Assembly: GCF_001713475.1 (NCBI RefSeq)
Contig: NZ_CP016499.1
Location: 682,001 to 746,000, forward strand
DNA from: Agrobacterium sp. RAC06
GTDB lineage: Bacteria > Pseudomonadota > Alphaproteobacteria > Rhizobiales > Rhizobiaceae
DNA length: 64,000 nt
Reading direction: 5' to 3'
A program made the translations under genes and the position numbers. Shown here piece by piece: positions 26,165 through 34,980 of this stretch. Numbering within the stretch: position 1 is the first letter of the stretch; each line of letters opens with the position of its first letter. A model generated the notes under the pieces. The model searched no databases, was not told the DNA's origin, and saw nothing but the letters and a program-made list of their open reading frames with translations.

Positions 26165-27184
26165 ATGGCAACCCCTTCCAATCCGCTCTCCGAACTTCTG
26201 GCCGAAAAGGGCGTGTTGCTCGCCGACGGCGCGACCGGCACCAACCTCTTCGCTCAGGGCCTCGAGGCCGGTGAGGCGCCGGAACTCTGGAACGAGGCGC
26301 AGCCGGAAAAGATCGTCAAGCTGCATCAGGATTTCGTCGATGCCGGCGCCGACATCATCCTGACCAATTCCTTCGGCGGCACGCGCCATCGCCTGAAGCT
26401 GCACCATGCCCAGGACCGCGTTCATGAACTGAACAAGAAGGCCGCAGAGATCGCTCGTTCGGTTGCCGACAAGGCACCGCGCAAGGTGATCGTCGCCGGC
26501 TCTGTCGGCCCGACCGGCGAGTTGCTGATCCCACTCGGTGCGATGTCTTACGAGGAAGCTGTTGCTGCCTTTGTCGAGCAGATGGAAGGCCTGAAAGCGG
26601 GCGGTGCCGACGTTGCCTGGATCGAGACCATGTCCTCGGCGGACGAAATCCGCGCGGCTGCCGAGGCCGCCGTCAAGGTCGGCATGCCCTATACCTTTAC
26701 CGGATCGTTCGACACGGCCGGCAAGACGATGATGGGTCTTCACCCGAAGGACATTCATGGTGTTGCGCCCGACATCGGGACCGGTCCGCTGGCTGTCGGC
26801 GCCAATTGTGGCGTCGGCGCCTCCGACATCCTGCAGAGCCTGCTCGACATGACCGGGGCCAATCCGGAGGCGACTGTCATCGTCAAGGGCAATTGCGGCA
26901 TTCCGGAATTCAGGGGAACCGAGATCTTCTATTCGGGCACGCCGCCGCTGATGGCGGATTATGCACGCCTCGCCCGCGATGCCGGCGCGAAGATTATCGG
27001 TGGCTGCTGCGGGACGTCCTGCGATCATCTCGTCGCCATGCGCAAGGCGCTTGACGACTATACGCCCGGCCCGCGCCCGACGCTCGACGTCATCGTCGAT
27101 CGCATCGGGCCGCTGCGCAACAAGACCGCAGACGAGAGCGGCGCGCAGGAAAGCAGCCGTCGCCCCCGCCGTCGCGGCAACTGA
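26165..27184 (+). CDS. bmt: Betaine-homocysteine S-methyltransferase
   Basis: This is a zinc-dependent homocysteine S-methyltransferase using glycine betaine to make methionine and dimethylglycine, 339 residues. It has LADGATGTNLF at the N-terminus, GSVGPTGE, and the zinc Cys residues in GANCGVG and GGCCGTSCDH near residue 282. ATG 26165 has AAGGA seven bases upstream; two earlier in-frame ATGs (26135, 26144) overlap the operator and lack a ribosome site. Position right after the betaine importer suggests imported betaine feeds this enzyme. The basic C-terminal tail (SSRRPRRRGN) is unusual but harmless-looking. Confidence 0.9.
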   Translation: MATPSNPLSELLAEKGVLLADGATGTNLFAQGLEAGEAPELWNEAQPEKIVKLHQDFVDAGADIILTNSFGGTRHRLKLHHAQDRVHELNKKAAEIARSVADKAPRKVIVAGSVGPTGELLIPLGAMSYEEAVAAFVEQMEGLKAGGADVAWIETMSSADEIRAAAEAAVKVGMPYTFTGSFDTAGKTMMGLHPKDIHGVAPDIGTGPLAVGANCGVGASDILQSLLDMTGANPEATVIVKGNCGIPEFRGTEIFYSGTPPLMADYARLARDAGAKIIGGCCGTSCDHLVAMRKALDDYTPGPRPTLDVIVDRIGPLRNKTADESGAQESSRRPRRRGN

Positions 27185-27208
27185 GACAGCCAAACGAACG
27201 CAAATGGA

Positions 27209-27240
27209 AAAGGGCGCCACAGGGCGCCCTTTCTGTTTCC
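27209..27240 (+). terminator. Rho-independent terminator after bmt
   Basis: Arms AAGGGCGCC (27210-27218) and GGCGCCCTT (27223-27231) with a 4-base loop run into TTTCTGTTT. It lies 25 bases after the bmt stop. Confidence 0.85.
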
Positions 27241-27442
27241 ACGGTAAGCCGAGGGGATCGGCCGACGAAGCCGCAGATGACGAAGAGTTGGGGCTGATGG
27301 CGCCGAGGCAGCCAAACAGACATTCGAGATCGCCATCCCGCGCGTCACCTAAACGTGAGATGTAACTTCGAGCGCCCTTCGACACAGTCCGGCTATTGGA
27401 CGGGTCCTCAAGGCTTCGGCTTTGCATCAAGGAGACATCACT

Positions 27443-28258
27443 GTGCGAAAATCAGGCCTTTTGACTTGGCTCGCAGTCAGCATGACTGCAGGCTTCGTTT
27501 CCGCCCAAGATATGAGCAGACTGCCTGATGGTGAGATAACCCGCTTTGGCAGCTATTCCGCATGGCTGGTTGGTCCGACAGATATCTATCGCCATGCGGC
27601 TCTGGGGGACGCCATTGAGGCGGAAGGCTTCGTCATCGAGCGAGACGGATCGCCTCTCTCCTATCGGCTACCGGCGGATCAGGTCTATGAAGATCGGCGT
27701 GTTCGGCTGACCGATGTGGATGGCGATGGCAGTCCGGAAGCCTTGATCATTCGGGCCGATCTGACACAGGGCGCGTCCCTTGCCCTATACACAATCAAGG
27801 GAGACGAGATCGAGTTGATGGCGGAAAGTGAGCCTATCGGCCAGAGGAACCGCTGGCTCAATCCCGTCGGCATTGCCGACTTCAGCGGCTCAGGCGAGCC
27901 GCTCATCGCCGCAGTTGTCACGCCCCATCTGAGCGGATCGCTGCGCTTCTATCGCATCGAGGGCAAAGGGCTGGTCAATCTGGGCGGCATTGACGGTGTG
28001 ACAAACCACATCAATGGTAGTCGGGATCTGGACCTCTCGCATGTTGCAGACCTGGACGGCGACGGCAGCATGGAGATCGTTCTGCCCTCGCTGGACAGGA
28101 CGCGGTTGGTCGCAGTTTCCTTTCGCCAAGGACGCGCCAAAATCGAGACGGAATGGCAGGTGCCCTCGCCCATCCAACGAATGATCACGGCCGGCGACGG
28201 CACAGTCAAACTTGAATTGGCGAACGGCCAAAGATCGACTGTTAACCTGCAAAAATGA
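27443..28258 (+). CDS. Exported FG-GAP/VCBS-repeat-like protein of unknown function
   Basis: This is a 271-residue protein with a Sec signal peptide (MRKSGLLTWLAVSMTAGFVS, cut after AQ near residue 24). The body has FG-GAP/VCBS-like calcium-binding loops: LTDVDGDGSPEALII, IADFSGSGEPLIAAV and VADLDGDGSMEIVL, each DxDxDG or a variant, suggesting a partial beta-propeller. The GTG start at 27443 follows GGAGA; the frame opens seven codons earlier at a TTG without a ribosome site. It stands alone between two terminators. Function unknown, probably periplasmic. Confidence 0.82.
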   Translation: MRKSGLLTWLAVSMTAGFVSAQDMSRLPDGEITRFGSYSAWLVGPTDIYRHAALGDAIEAEGFVIERDGSPLSYRLPADQVYEDRRVRLTDVDGDGSPEALIIRADLTQGASLALYTIKGDEIELMAESEPIGQRNRWLNPVGIADFSGSGEPLIAAVVTPHLSGSLRFYRIEGKGLVNLGGIDGVTNHINGSRDLDLSHVADLDGDGSMEIVLPSLDRTRLVAVSFRQGRAKIETEWQVPSPIQRMITAGDGTVKLELANGQRSTVNLQK

Positions 28259-28283
28259 AAACGCCCGGCGCAATGGCCGGGCA
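28250..28283 (-). terminator. Terminator of fpr (convergent with the FG-GAP gene)
   Basis: On the minus strand, arms GCCCGGC and GCCGGGC (28282-28276 and 28269-28263) are followed by GTTTTCATTTTT. It lies 24 bases after the fpr stop and may also work weakly on the other strand. Confidence 0.75.
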
Positions 28284-28306
28284 TCCTGTCGGAACTGCGT
28301 TTTCAA

Positions 28307-29119
28307 TCAGCCAACGAAGGCGCGTTCGATGACGAATTCCGCCGGCTTGTTGTTGGCACCTTCGGTGAGACCCGCCTTTTCCAGGAGTTCCTTGGTGTCC
28401 TTCAGCATGGCAGTCGAACCGCAGATCATGCCGCGATCGATGGCCGGATCGAGTGCCGGGACGCCGAGATCGGTAAACATCTTGCCGTTCTCGATCAGGT
28501 CGGTGATGCGGCCCTTGAAGGGGTAATCTTCGCGGGTGACCGTTGCGTAGTGCTTCAGCTTGTCGCCGACCACCTCTGCCAGGAATTCGTGGTTCTTGAT
28601 TTCCTCGATGAGGTCGAAGCCGTATTTCAGTTCGGCGACGTCGCGGCAGGTATGGGTGAGGATCACTTCCTCGAACTTCTCGTAGGTCTCAGGATCGCGG
28701 ATCAGGCTTGCGAAGGGTGCAATGCCGGTGCCGGTCGAAAACATGTAGAGGCGCTTGCCGGGTGTCAGAGCATCGAGCACCAGCGTTCCGGTCGGCTTCT
28801 TGCGCATCAGCACCTTGTCACCCGGCTGGATGCGCTGCAGGTGCTGGGTCAACGGGCCGTTCGGCACCTTGATCGAGAAGAACTCGAGTTCCTCGTCCCA
28901 GGACGGGCTTGCGATCGAATAGGCGCGGTAAATCGGCTTGCCCTCGACCATCAGGCCGATCATTGCGAACTCGCCGGAGCGGAAGCGGAATCCGGCCGGA
29001 CGGGTCATGCGGAAGCGGAAAAGATGGTCGGTGTAATGGGTAACGCTCAGAACCGTTTCGGCATAGACGCCCTCGGGCACGATCAGTTCGGCATTGTCGG
29101 TCTTCACAGGAGCATTCAT
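28307..29119 (-). CDS. fpr: Ferredoxin-NADP(+) reductase Fpr
   Basis: This is a flavoprotein moving electrons between NADPH and ferredoxin/flavodoxin, 270 residues, subclass IA bacterial type. The FAD motif YRAYSIASP is near residue 63, the NADP pyrophosphate motif FSTGTGIAPFASL near 117-129, and the C-terminal IERAFVG end is typical of alphaproteobacterial Fpr. Possible roles are oxidative stress defence and supply of electrons to the sulfite reductase encoded just upstream, which has no flavoprotein subunit in this window. That link is inference. Confidence 0.94.
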   Translation of the reverse strand: MNAPVKTDNAELIVPEGVYAETVLSVTHYTDHLFRFRMTRPAGFRFRSGEFAMIGLMVEGKPIYRAYSIASPSWDEELEFFSIKVPNGPLTQHLQRIQPGDKVLMRKKPTGTLVLDALTPGKRLYMFSTGTGIAPFASLIRDPETYEKFEEVILTHTCRDVAELKYGFDLIEEIKNHEFLAEVVGDKLKHYATVTREDYPFKGRITDLIENGKMFTDLGVPALDPAIDRGMICGSTAMLKDTKELLEKAGLTEGANNKPAEFVIERAFVG

Positions 29120-29142
29120 AGGCTGTCGGTCCTATCGTTCAG

Positions 29143-29156
29143 TCGATTGGGATCAA
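29143..29156 (-). promoter_or_regulatory. Weak FNR/FixK-like box upstream of fpr
   Basis: TCGATTGGGATCAA differs at one position from TTGAT-N4-ATCAA. It lies 24-37 bases before the fpr start codon. One mismatch sites occur by chance, so this is tentative. Confidence 0.25.
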
Positions 29157-29290
29157 GCCTATAATCCAGACCGTCCCATTCCACAATTCAGCCGGCATGC
29201 AGATTTCGCAGCCGAGATATCCAGGAAAGCGAAGGCGGCATCCTTGACCGAGGTCAATTCGCCGCCCTCACATTGCGATTTATTGATGTC

Positions 29291-29803
29291 TCAGGCGCCG
29301 GTGGAGCCGAGGCGACGCCAGCTGAAGCCGCCAACTTCCTCGGAATCCCGAGCCGTCGGCTGGTAACGCTGGGCAACGCCCGTGAGACAGTTTTCGGCTA
29401 GACGGCGCTGGGCGACCGGATTGGTGACTGCGAAACTGTCGAAGCCGGTGCGCAGCATCAGCGGCACCTGGTCGATCAGCACATCACCGACGGCGCGCAA
29501 CTCGCCGGTATAACCCAGACGTTCGCGGAGCAGCGTTGCATGGCTGAAGCCTCGACCGTCGTTGAAGGCCGGGAAGGCGACGGCGATCAGCGCGATGCGG
29601 TCTAGATACGGCTCGAGCTTCGTCACGTCGTCCGCCGGTGCGATCAGCACGCCGAGGCCGACGTCGTTGGTTTCGCCAGCGGCTTCGACGAAGGCTTCCA
29701 GCGATAGAATGGCCTTCTCCCCCTCGCCTGCCTTGCGCTCTTCCGTTTCGGTCACCCAGCTATCGCCAACAACGAAACCGGTTTCTTTCCAGATCTTGGT
29801 CAT
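29291..29803 (-). CDS. DUF934 protein of the sulfite reductase operon
   Basis: This is a 170-residue DUF934 family protein, which is regularly encoded next to cysI in alpha- and betaproteobacteria. It shows the family core FPAFNDGRGFSHATLLRERLGYTGELRAVG and DQVPLMLRTGFDSF. ATG 29803 (MTKIWKETGF) was chosen as homology starts there; the frame runs upstream into cysI. It is last in cysG-DUF2849-cysI-DUF934, 13 bases after cysI. An accessory role in sulfite reduction is inferred from context; no catalytic motif is evident. Confidence 0.88.
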   Translation of the reverse strand: MTKIWKETGFVVGDSWVTETEERKAGEGEKAILSLEAFVEAAGETNDVGLGVLIAPADDVTKLEPYLDRIALIAVAFPAFNDGRGFSHATLLRERLGYTGELRAVGDVLIDQVPLMLRTGFDSFAVTNPVAQRRLAENCLTGVAQRYQPTARDSEEVGGFSWRRLGSTGA

Positions 29804-29816
29804 GTCTCGTTCCGTC

Positions 29817-31490
29817 TCACGCGGCTTCAACTGGGGCTGCGCCATAGAGCGCGTCCTTGAACGGCTTCGGACCAACACGACGATAGGCTTCGAGGAAGGT
29901 TTCCTTCGGATCGAGGCGCAGGCCGAGATAGGTATCGACGATCGTCTCGACGGCGTCGGTTACCTTCTCCGGCTCGAAGCCGCGGCCGATGATTTCGCCG
30001 ATCGAGGAGTTCTCGTCGCCGGAGCCGCCAAGCGTGATCTGGTACAGTTCGGCTCCCTTTTTCTCGACACCCAGAAGGCCAATATGGCCGACATGGTGGT
30101 GGCCGCAGGCATTGATGCAGCCTGAGATCTTGATCTTCAGTTCACCGATTTCCTGCTGTCGCTCCAGCGAGCCGAAGCGGGTCGAGATTTCCTGCGCGAC
30201 CGGAATGGAACGTGCATTGGCCAGCGCGCAATAGTCCAAGCCGGGACAGGCGATCATGTCAGTGATCAGGTTGGAGTTGGCCGTGGCGAGGCCTGCCTTT
30301 TCGAGTGCCTGGTAGAGCGGATAGAGATCACCTCTGGCAACATGCGGCAGGATCAGGTTCTGCTCGTGGCTGACGCGGATCTCATCGAAGGCGTAACGCT
30401 CGGCGAGGTCGGCGACCAGATCCATCTGGGAGTCGGAGGCATCACCCGGCGTGCCGCCGATCGGCTTCAACGAGATCGTGACCATGCCGTAATCGGGATG
30501 GCGATGCGCCTGAACGTTCTGCTTGACCCAGGCGGCAAAGGCCGGATCCGCCTTCTGGGCGCGGGCGAGTGCTTCCCAGCCATCCGGACGGTCTGTCAGC
30601 GCCGGCGGGGCGAAATAGGTTTCGATGGCGCGGATATCGCCTTCCGGCAGCTTCAATTCGCCGTCACGGATCTGGTCGAATTCGGCTTCGACCTGACGCG
30701 TCAGTTCTTCAACACCTGTTTCGTGAACGAGGATCTTGATGCGCGCCTTGTATTTGTTATCGCGACGGCCGTGCAGGTTGTACACGCGCACGATCGCGGT
30801 GATGTAGGTCAGAAGATCGGCCTCCGGCAGGAAGTCGCGGATCTTCTTGGCGATCAGCGGCGTGCGGCCCTGGCCACCGCCGACATAGACGGCAAAGCCG
30901 AGTTCGCCCGCTTCGTTCTTCTTCAGATGCAGGCCGATGTCATGCACCTGGATCGCGGCACGGTCCTTTTCGGCACCCGTCACGGCGATCTTGAACTTGC
31001 GTGGCAGGAAGGAGAATTCCGGATGCAGCGAGGACCACTGGCGCAGGATCTCGGCATAGGGGCGCGGGTCGGCGACTTCGTCGGCGGCAGCACCAGCGAA
31101 ATGGTCGGCGGTCACATTGCGAATGCAATTGCCGGACGTCTGGATGGCGTGCATCTCGACGCTTGCGAGATCCTCCAGAATGGCCGGCGTGTCCGAGAGC
31201 TTCGGCCAGTTGTACTGGATGTTCTGGCGGGTGGTGAAGTGACCATAGCCGCGGTCGTACTTGCGGGCGATATGCGCCAGCATGCGCATCTGCCTGGAAT
31301 TCAGCGTGCCATAGGGAATGGCGACGCGCAGCATATATGCATGCAGCTGGAGATAGACGCCGTTCATCAGGCGCAGCGGCTTGAATGCGTCTTCGGCAAG
31401 CTCACCCGACAGGCGGCGAGCCACCTGGTCGCGGAACTGTTCTACGCGGGCCGACACAAAAGCGTGGTCGAATTCGTCATAACGATACAT
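29817..31490 (-). CDS. cysI: Assimilatory sulfite (nitrite/sulfite) reductase hemoprotein CysI
   Basis: This is a siroheme and [4Fe-4S] enzyme reducing sulfite to sulfide, 557 residues. Cluster ligands are in CPGLDYC (C-X5-C) and CINAC (C-X3-C) in the C-terminal third; GHFTTRQNIQYNW and TSGNCIRNV are siroheme-site segments. Two half-domains are visible, as in the family. No CysJ is nearby, so electrons probably come from ferredoxin or another reductase. It follows DUF2849 by 15 bases. Confidence 0.93.
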   Translation of the reverse strand: MYRYDEFDHAFVSARVEQFRDQVARRLSGELAEDAFKPLRLMNGVYLQLHAYMLRVAIPYGTLNSRQMRMLAHIARKYDRGYGHFTTRQNIQYNWPKLSDTPAILEDLASVEMHAIQTSGNCIRNVTADHFAGAAADEVADPRPYAEILRQWSSLHPEFSFLPRKFKIAVTGAEKDRAAIQVHDIGLHLKKNEAGELGFAVYVGGGQGRTPLIAKKIRDFLPEADLLTYITAIVRVYNLHGRRDNKYKARIKILVHETGVEELTRQVEAEFDQIRDGELKLPEGDIRAIETYFAPPALTDRPDGWEALARAQKADPAFAAWVKQNVQAHRHPDYGMVTISLKPIGGTPGDASDSQMDLVADLAERYAFDEIRVSHEQNLILPHVARGDLYPLYQALEKAGLATANSNLITDMIACPGLDYCALANARSIPVAQEISTRFGSLERQQEIGELKIKISGCINACGHHHVGHIGLLGVEKKGAELYQITLGGSGDENSSIGEIIGRGFEPEKVTDAVETIVDTYLGLRLDPKETFLEAYRRVGPKPFKDALYGAAPVEAA

Positions 31491-31505
31491 GTCTTACCTC
31501 AGGCC

Positions 31506-31820
31506 TCAAGCCGCGATGAATGCCGGGTCGGCATAACCGTGACCCTCGGCATAAGCAATGGTCGGGCCTTCCGCCCGGATACGTTCCCGCAGGCGCAAGG
31601 GGCGCAGCTTGCCGTCTTTCTCCTCGATCTCGATGACGTTCACATCGACAACGAGATTGCTGGCAAAGGCCTGCTTGCCGGCGGTTTCCAGCGCTTCGAC
31701 AGCCTCGGCATGGCGGGCAATGAAGGCCTCCTGCAGACGCTCGGTCCACTGGCCATTTGCGTCGAGCCAGACGGCGATGCCGTCGGTCAGGCGGTTTGCG
31801 GTCAGAACCTTGTCTACCAT
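31506..31820 (-). CDS. DUF2849 protein of the sulfite reductase operon
   Basis: This is a 104-residue DUF2849 family protein, typically found between cysG and cysI in Rhizobiales. Sequence features are VLTANRLTDGIAVWLDANGQW and a Tyr/Gly-rich end YAEGHGYADPAFIAA. It begins one base after the cysG stop (TGA-C-ATG), indicating coupling. No catalytic motif; possibly an assembly or regulatory partner of CysI. Confidence 0.9.
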   Translation of the reverse strand: MVDKVLTANRLTDGIAVWLDANGQWTERLQEAFIARHAEAVEALETAGKQAFASNLVVDVNVIEIEEKDGKLRPLRLRERIRAEGPTIAYAEGHGYADPAFIAA

Positions 31821-31821
31821 G

Positions 31822-33264
31822 TCAATTCCTCTGCGTTTCCAGTTCAGCCGTCACGCGCGCGCCCAAAGGTTCGGAGCGGCTGAAATCGGCGCCGGCGACG
31901 GCGTCGCCGATGATGACCATGACCGGACCCGTGAGCTCGGTGCGAGCCTCCAGGCCTGGCAATTCCTTCAATGTGCCATGCAGCAGGCGGCTGTCGCGGC
32001 GTCCAGCATTTTCGACGACGGCGACCGTCGTGTCCTCAGCGAGCCCGCCTGCCATCAGCCGTTCGGCGACCGAGGCCGCCACTGTGCGACCCATGTAGAC
32101 GGCGACGGTGGCACCTGAGAGCGCGAGACGCGCCCAATCCGGCAGCACATTGCCCTGAAGATCATGGCCGGTCGTGAAAACCAGCGACGAGGACACGCCG
32201 CGGAGCGTCAGCGGCAGTTCGAAATCAGCGGCGGCAGCGAGTGCCGAGGTAACGCCCGGCACGATCTCATAGGCAATGCCCGCGTCACGAAGGGCAGCCA
32301 TCTCCTCACCGGCACGACCGAAGACCAATGGATCGCCGGACTTCAGGCGGACGACGCGCTTTCCGGCATGGCCGAGTTCGATGAGGAGTGCGTTGATTTC
32401 GCTTTGCGACTTCGAATGGCAGCCCTTGCGCTTGCCGACCGGGATGCGCTCGGCATCGCGGCGACCCATGTCGACCACTTCGCGCGGCACCAGCGCATCG
32501 TAGACGATTACGTCGCATTCCATCATCAGGCGATGGGCGCGGAGCGTCAGCAGATCTTCGGCACCCGGGCCTGCACCGACGAGAAACACGCGGCCCTCGA
32601 CGCGGTCGGCAGCGACACCCTTCAGAATACGTGTCGCCTCACGGCGGGCGAGGCTGATCTCGTCGGATTCGACGTGGTCGGCGACCTTGCCCTTGAAGAA
32701 ATCGCGCCAGAACAGCCGGCGCGGCGCACCGCGCGGCACGAGGCGATCGACGGCGCGCCGATAGGAATTGGCGAGGCGACCGAGCTTGCCAAGCGAACGC
32801 GGCAGGAGACGGTCGATGTCGGCACGGATCATTTGCGCGAGAACCGGGCCTACGCCTTCGGTGCCGATAGCGACCGCAATTGGTGCGCGGTTGACGAGGG
32901 CGGGCGTATAGAAATCGCAGTAGTCGGGCTGGTCGACGGCATTGGCGGGAATGCGGGCAGCGCGGGCGGCGGCCACGATCTCGCGGTCGAGAGCGCCCTC
33001 ACCCGTTGCAGCAAAAACCAGGCGCGCACCGTCAACCTGCGAGGGCTCGAAGGGCAAAGCCACCTGTTCGATGCCGTGCTGGGCGAGGAAGGCAGCGTAG
33101 TCATCTTCCGGGGCATCGGCATAGGCAATGATGCGGGCTTCGGTGTTTTTCAGCAGGCGCGCCTTCGCATAGGCCTCGTCGCCGTTTCCGAAAACGGCGG
33201 TAACCTCATTCTCGACCTTGAAGAAGGCCGGAAAGACCGAAAGCTGTTTGTCCTGCTGCACCAT
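31822..33264 (-). CDS. cysG: Siroheme synthase CysG (multifunctional)
   Basis: This is a trifunctional enzyme making siroheme from uroporphyrinogen III, 480 residues. The N-terminal third is the precorrin-2 dehydrogenase/ferrochelatase domain (VTAVFGNGDEAYAKARLL, RLVFAATGEGALD); the C-terminal part is SAM uroporphyrinogen methyltransferase (VFLVGAGPGAEDLLTLRAHR, YDALVPREVVDMG, LKSGDPLVFGRAGEE). It supplies the siroheme of CysI encoded downstream. It is first in its operon; the 268 bases to the divergent deaminase gene should hold its promoter. Confidence 0.95.
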   Translation of the reverse strand: MVQQDKQLSVFPAFFKVENEVTAVFGNGDEAYAKARLLKNTEARIIAYADAPEDDYAAFLAQHGIEQVALPFEPSQVDGARLVFAATGEGALDREIVAAARAARIPANAVDQPDYCDFYTPALVNRAPIAVAIGTEGVGPVLAQMIRADIDRLLPRSLGKLGRLANSYRRAVDRLVPRGAPRRLFWRDFFKGKVADHVESDEISLARREATRILKGVAADRVEGRVFLVGAGPGAEDLLTLRAHRLMMECDVIVYDALVPREVVDMGRRDAERIPVGKRKGCHSKSQSEINALLIELGHAGKRVVRLKSGDPLVFGRAGEEMAALRDAGIAYEIVPGVTSALAAAADFELPLTLRGVSSSLVFTTGHDLQGNVLPDWARLALSGATVAVYMGRTVAASVAERLMAGGLAEDTTVAVVENAGRRDSRLLHGTLKELPGLEARTELTGPVMVIIGDAVAGADFSRSEPLGARVTAELETQRN

Positions 33265-33532
33265 GAATCATCCGTTCAACGTCGAGCGCATCATCGCGTT
33301 TTGGCCTTAAGAATTGAAGAAACAGGAATCCCTTCGCCCCCACTCTGCGGTATTTCTGTCCTAGTCCCCCAGCCCTTGCGAGCAAAATGCACCGGCTTGC
33401 ACACACTCCATCGCGATCCCGTCGACCTCTAGCAAATGGCGGGAAAAACCGAACTCAGCGCATCATTTCCCTTTCGGCTGGCGCTCGGCAAGCGCTAGGA
33501 TCGCATTGCACAACATTGCGGAGCGTATCACC

Positions 33533-34120
33533 TTGACCACACCGGAGCTCACCCGTCGCCTTCTCGACGTGATCGAACATGACATCCTGCCGCTGACGGC
33601 CAAAGGTGTCGCAGCCGGCAACAAGGTTTTCGGCGCCGCGATCCTCAGGAAGTCGGACCTGTCTCTCGTTCTCGCCGAGACCAACAATGAACTCGAGAAC
33701 CCGCTCTGGCACGGCGAGGTGCATACGCTCAAACGCTTTTACGAACGGGGCGAGCGGCCTGATACCAAGGACCTGATCTTTCTCTCGACCCATGAACCCT
33801 GCACGATGTGCATGTCGGCGATCACCTGGGCCGGCTTCGACAATTTCTACTACTTCTTCAGCCATGAAGACAGCCGCGACGCCTTTGCCATCCCGCATGA
33901 TCTGAAGATCCTGAAGGAGGTTTTCGGCCTCGAACCCGGTGGCTATCGGCGGCAGAACGCCTTCTGGCTAAGCCATGCGATGATCGAAATGGTGGCCTCC
34001 GCCAACGATGCCGATCGCCCTGCCCTTTTTGAACAGGTGAGCCGCATCAAGGCGGAATATGACCTGTTGTCGGAAACCTACCAGTCGTCCAAGGGCGACA
34101 ATGACATTCCGCTCAACTGA
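33533..34120 (+). CDS. CMP/dCMP-type zinc deaminase family protein
   Basis: This is a nucleoside/base deaminase-fold protein of about 195 residues. Zinc ligands are visible in LWHGEVHTL (HGE instead of the usual HAE) and PCTMCMSAI (PCxxC). The rest, with FYYFFSHEDSRDAFAIPHD, does not match tRNA adenosine deaminase or guanine deaminase closely, so the substrate is unknown. Start is uncertain: TTG 33533 with GGAG nine bases upstream, or TTG 33506 with AGGA five bases upstream. mazG follows 20 bases downstream; together they suggest nucleotide salvage or sanitation. Confidence 0.78.
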   Translation: MTTPELTRRLLDVIEHDILPLTAKGVAAGNKVFGAAILRKSDLSLVLAETNNELENPLWHGEVHTLKRFYERGERPDTKDLIFLSTHEPCTMCMSAITWAGFDNFYYFFSHEDSRDAFAIPHDLKILKEVFGLEPGGYRRQNAFWLSHAMIEMVASANDADRPALFEQVSRIKAEYDLLSETYQSSKGDNDIPLN

Positions 34121-34140
34121 GCGAGCCATACGGGATTACA

Positions 34141-34974
34141 ATGGAAGCCTCCACCGACATCAACCGCCTGCTCGAGATCATGGCGGCGCTGCGCCAGCCC
34201 GAGACGGGCTGCCCCTGGGACATCGTCCAGACCTTCGAGACGATCAAGCCCTATACGATCGAGGAGGCCTATGAGGTGGCGGATGCCATCGAGCGCAAGG
34301 ATCCGGATGATCTCTGCGAGGAGCTGGGCGATCTCTTGCTGCAGGTAGTCTTTCATGCGCGGATCGCGGAGGAACAGGGTCTGTTCTCCTTCGGCGACGT
34401 GGTCGAGGCGATCAGCCGAAAGATGATCCGTCGTCATCCGCATGTCTTCGCCCGCTCGGATGCCGATACGCCGGAAGCCGTGAAGGCGCAGTGGGACACG
34501 ATCAAGCAACAGGAGAAGGCGGAACGGCTCGCACGCCGCGCTGCCCGTGGATCGGCTGCCGATCCCGACACCGGCTATCTCGGCTCGGTGCAGCGCTCCT
34601 TTCCTGCGCTGACAGAGGCATTGAAACTGCAGGAGCGGGCAGCCAAGGTCGGCTTCGACTGGTCGGAGGCTGCCCCCATCCTCGACAAGATCGAGGAGGA
34701 GATCGGCGAATTGCGCGAGGCGCTGGCCGGGAACGAGCCGGACAAGGTCAAGGACGAACTCGGCGACCTGATCTTCGCATTGGTCAATATCGGCCGGCAT
34801 GTGGGGGCGGAGCCGGAACAGGCCCTGCGTGGGACGAATACGAAGTTTCGCAATCGTTTCAGCTATATAGAAACATCTCTTCATGCATCAGGCGAGACGC
34901 TGGAAGCAGCTCCGCTCGAACGGATGGAAGAGCTCTGGCAGGCGGCAAAAGGCATCCAGCGGCAAATTGGTTGA
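34141..34974 (+). CDS. mazG: Nucleoside triphosphate pyrophosphohydrolase MazG
   Basis: This is an all-alpha NTP pyrophosphohydrolase, 277 residues with the two tandem MazG domains of the long form. The first has GCPWDIVQTFETIKPYTIEE and ELGDLLLQVVFHARIAEE; the second has ILDKIEEEIGELREAL and ELGDLIFALVNIGRHVG, the EExxE-12-ExxD metal sites. It hydrolyses (d)NTPs and possibly (p)ppGpp-related substrates to monophosphates. The FAD monooxygenase gene begins six bases after its stop. Confidence 0.94.
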   Translation: MEASTDINRLLEIMAALRQPETGCPWDIVQTFETIKPYTIEEAYEVADAIERKDPDDLCEELGDLLLQVVFHARIAEEQGLFSFGDVVEAISRKMIRRHPHVFARSDADTPEAVKAQWDTIKQQEKAERLARRAARGSAADPDTGYLGSVQRSFPALTEALKLQERAAKVGFDWSEAAPILDKIEEEIGELREALAGNEPDKVKDELGDLIFALVNIGRHVGAEPEQALRGTNTKFRNRFSYIETSLHASGETLEAAPLERMEELWQAAKGIQRQIG

Positions 34975-34980
34975 ACCAGC

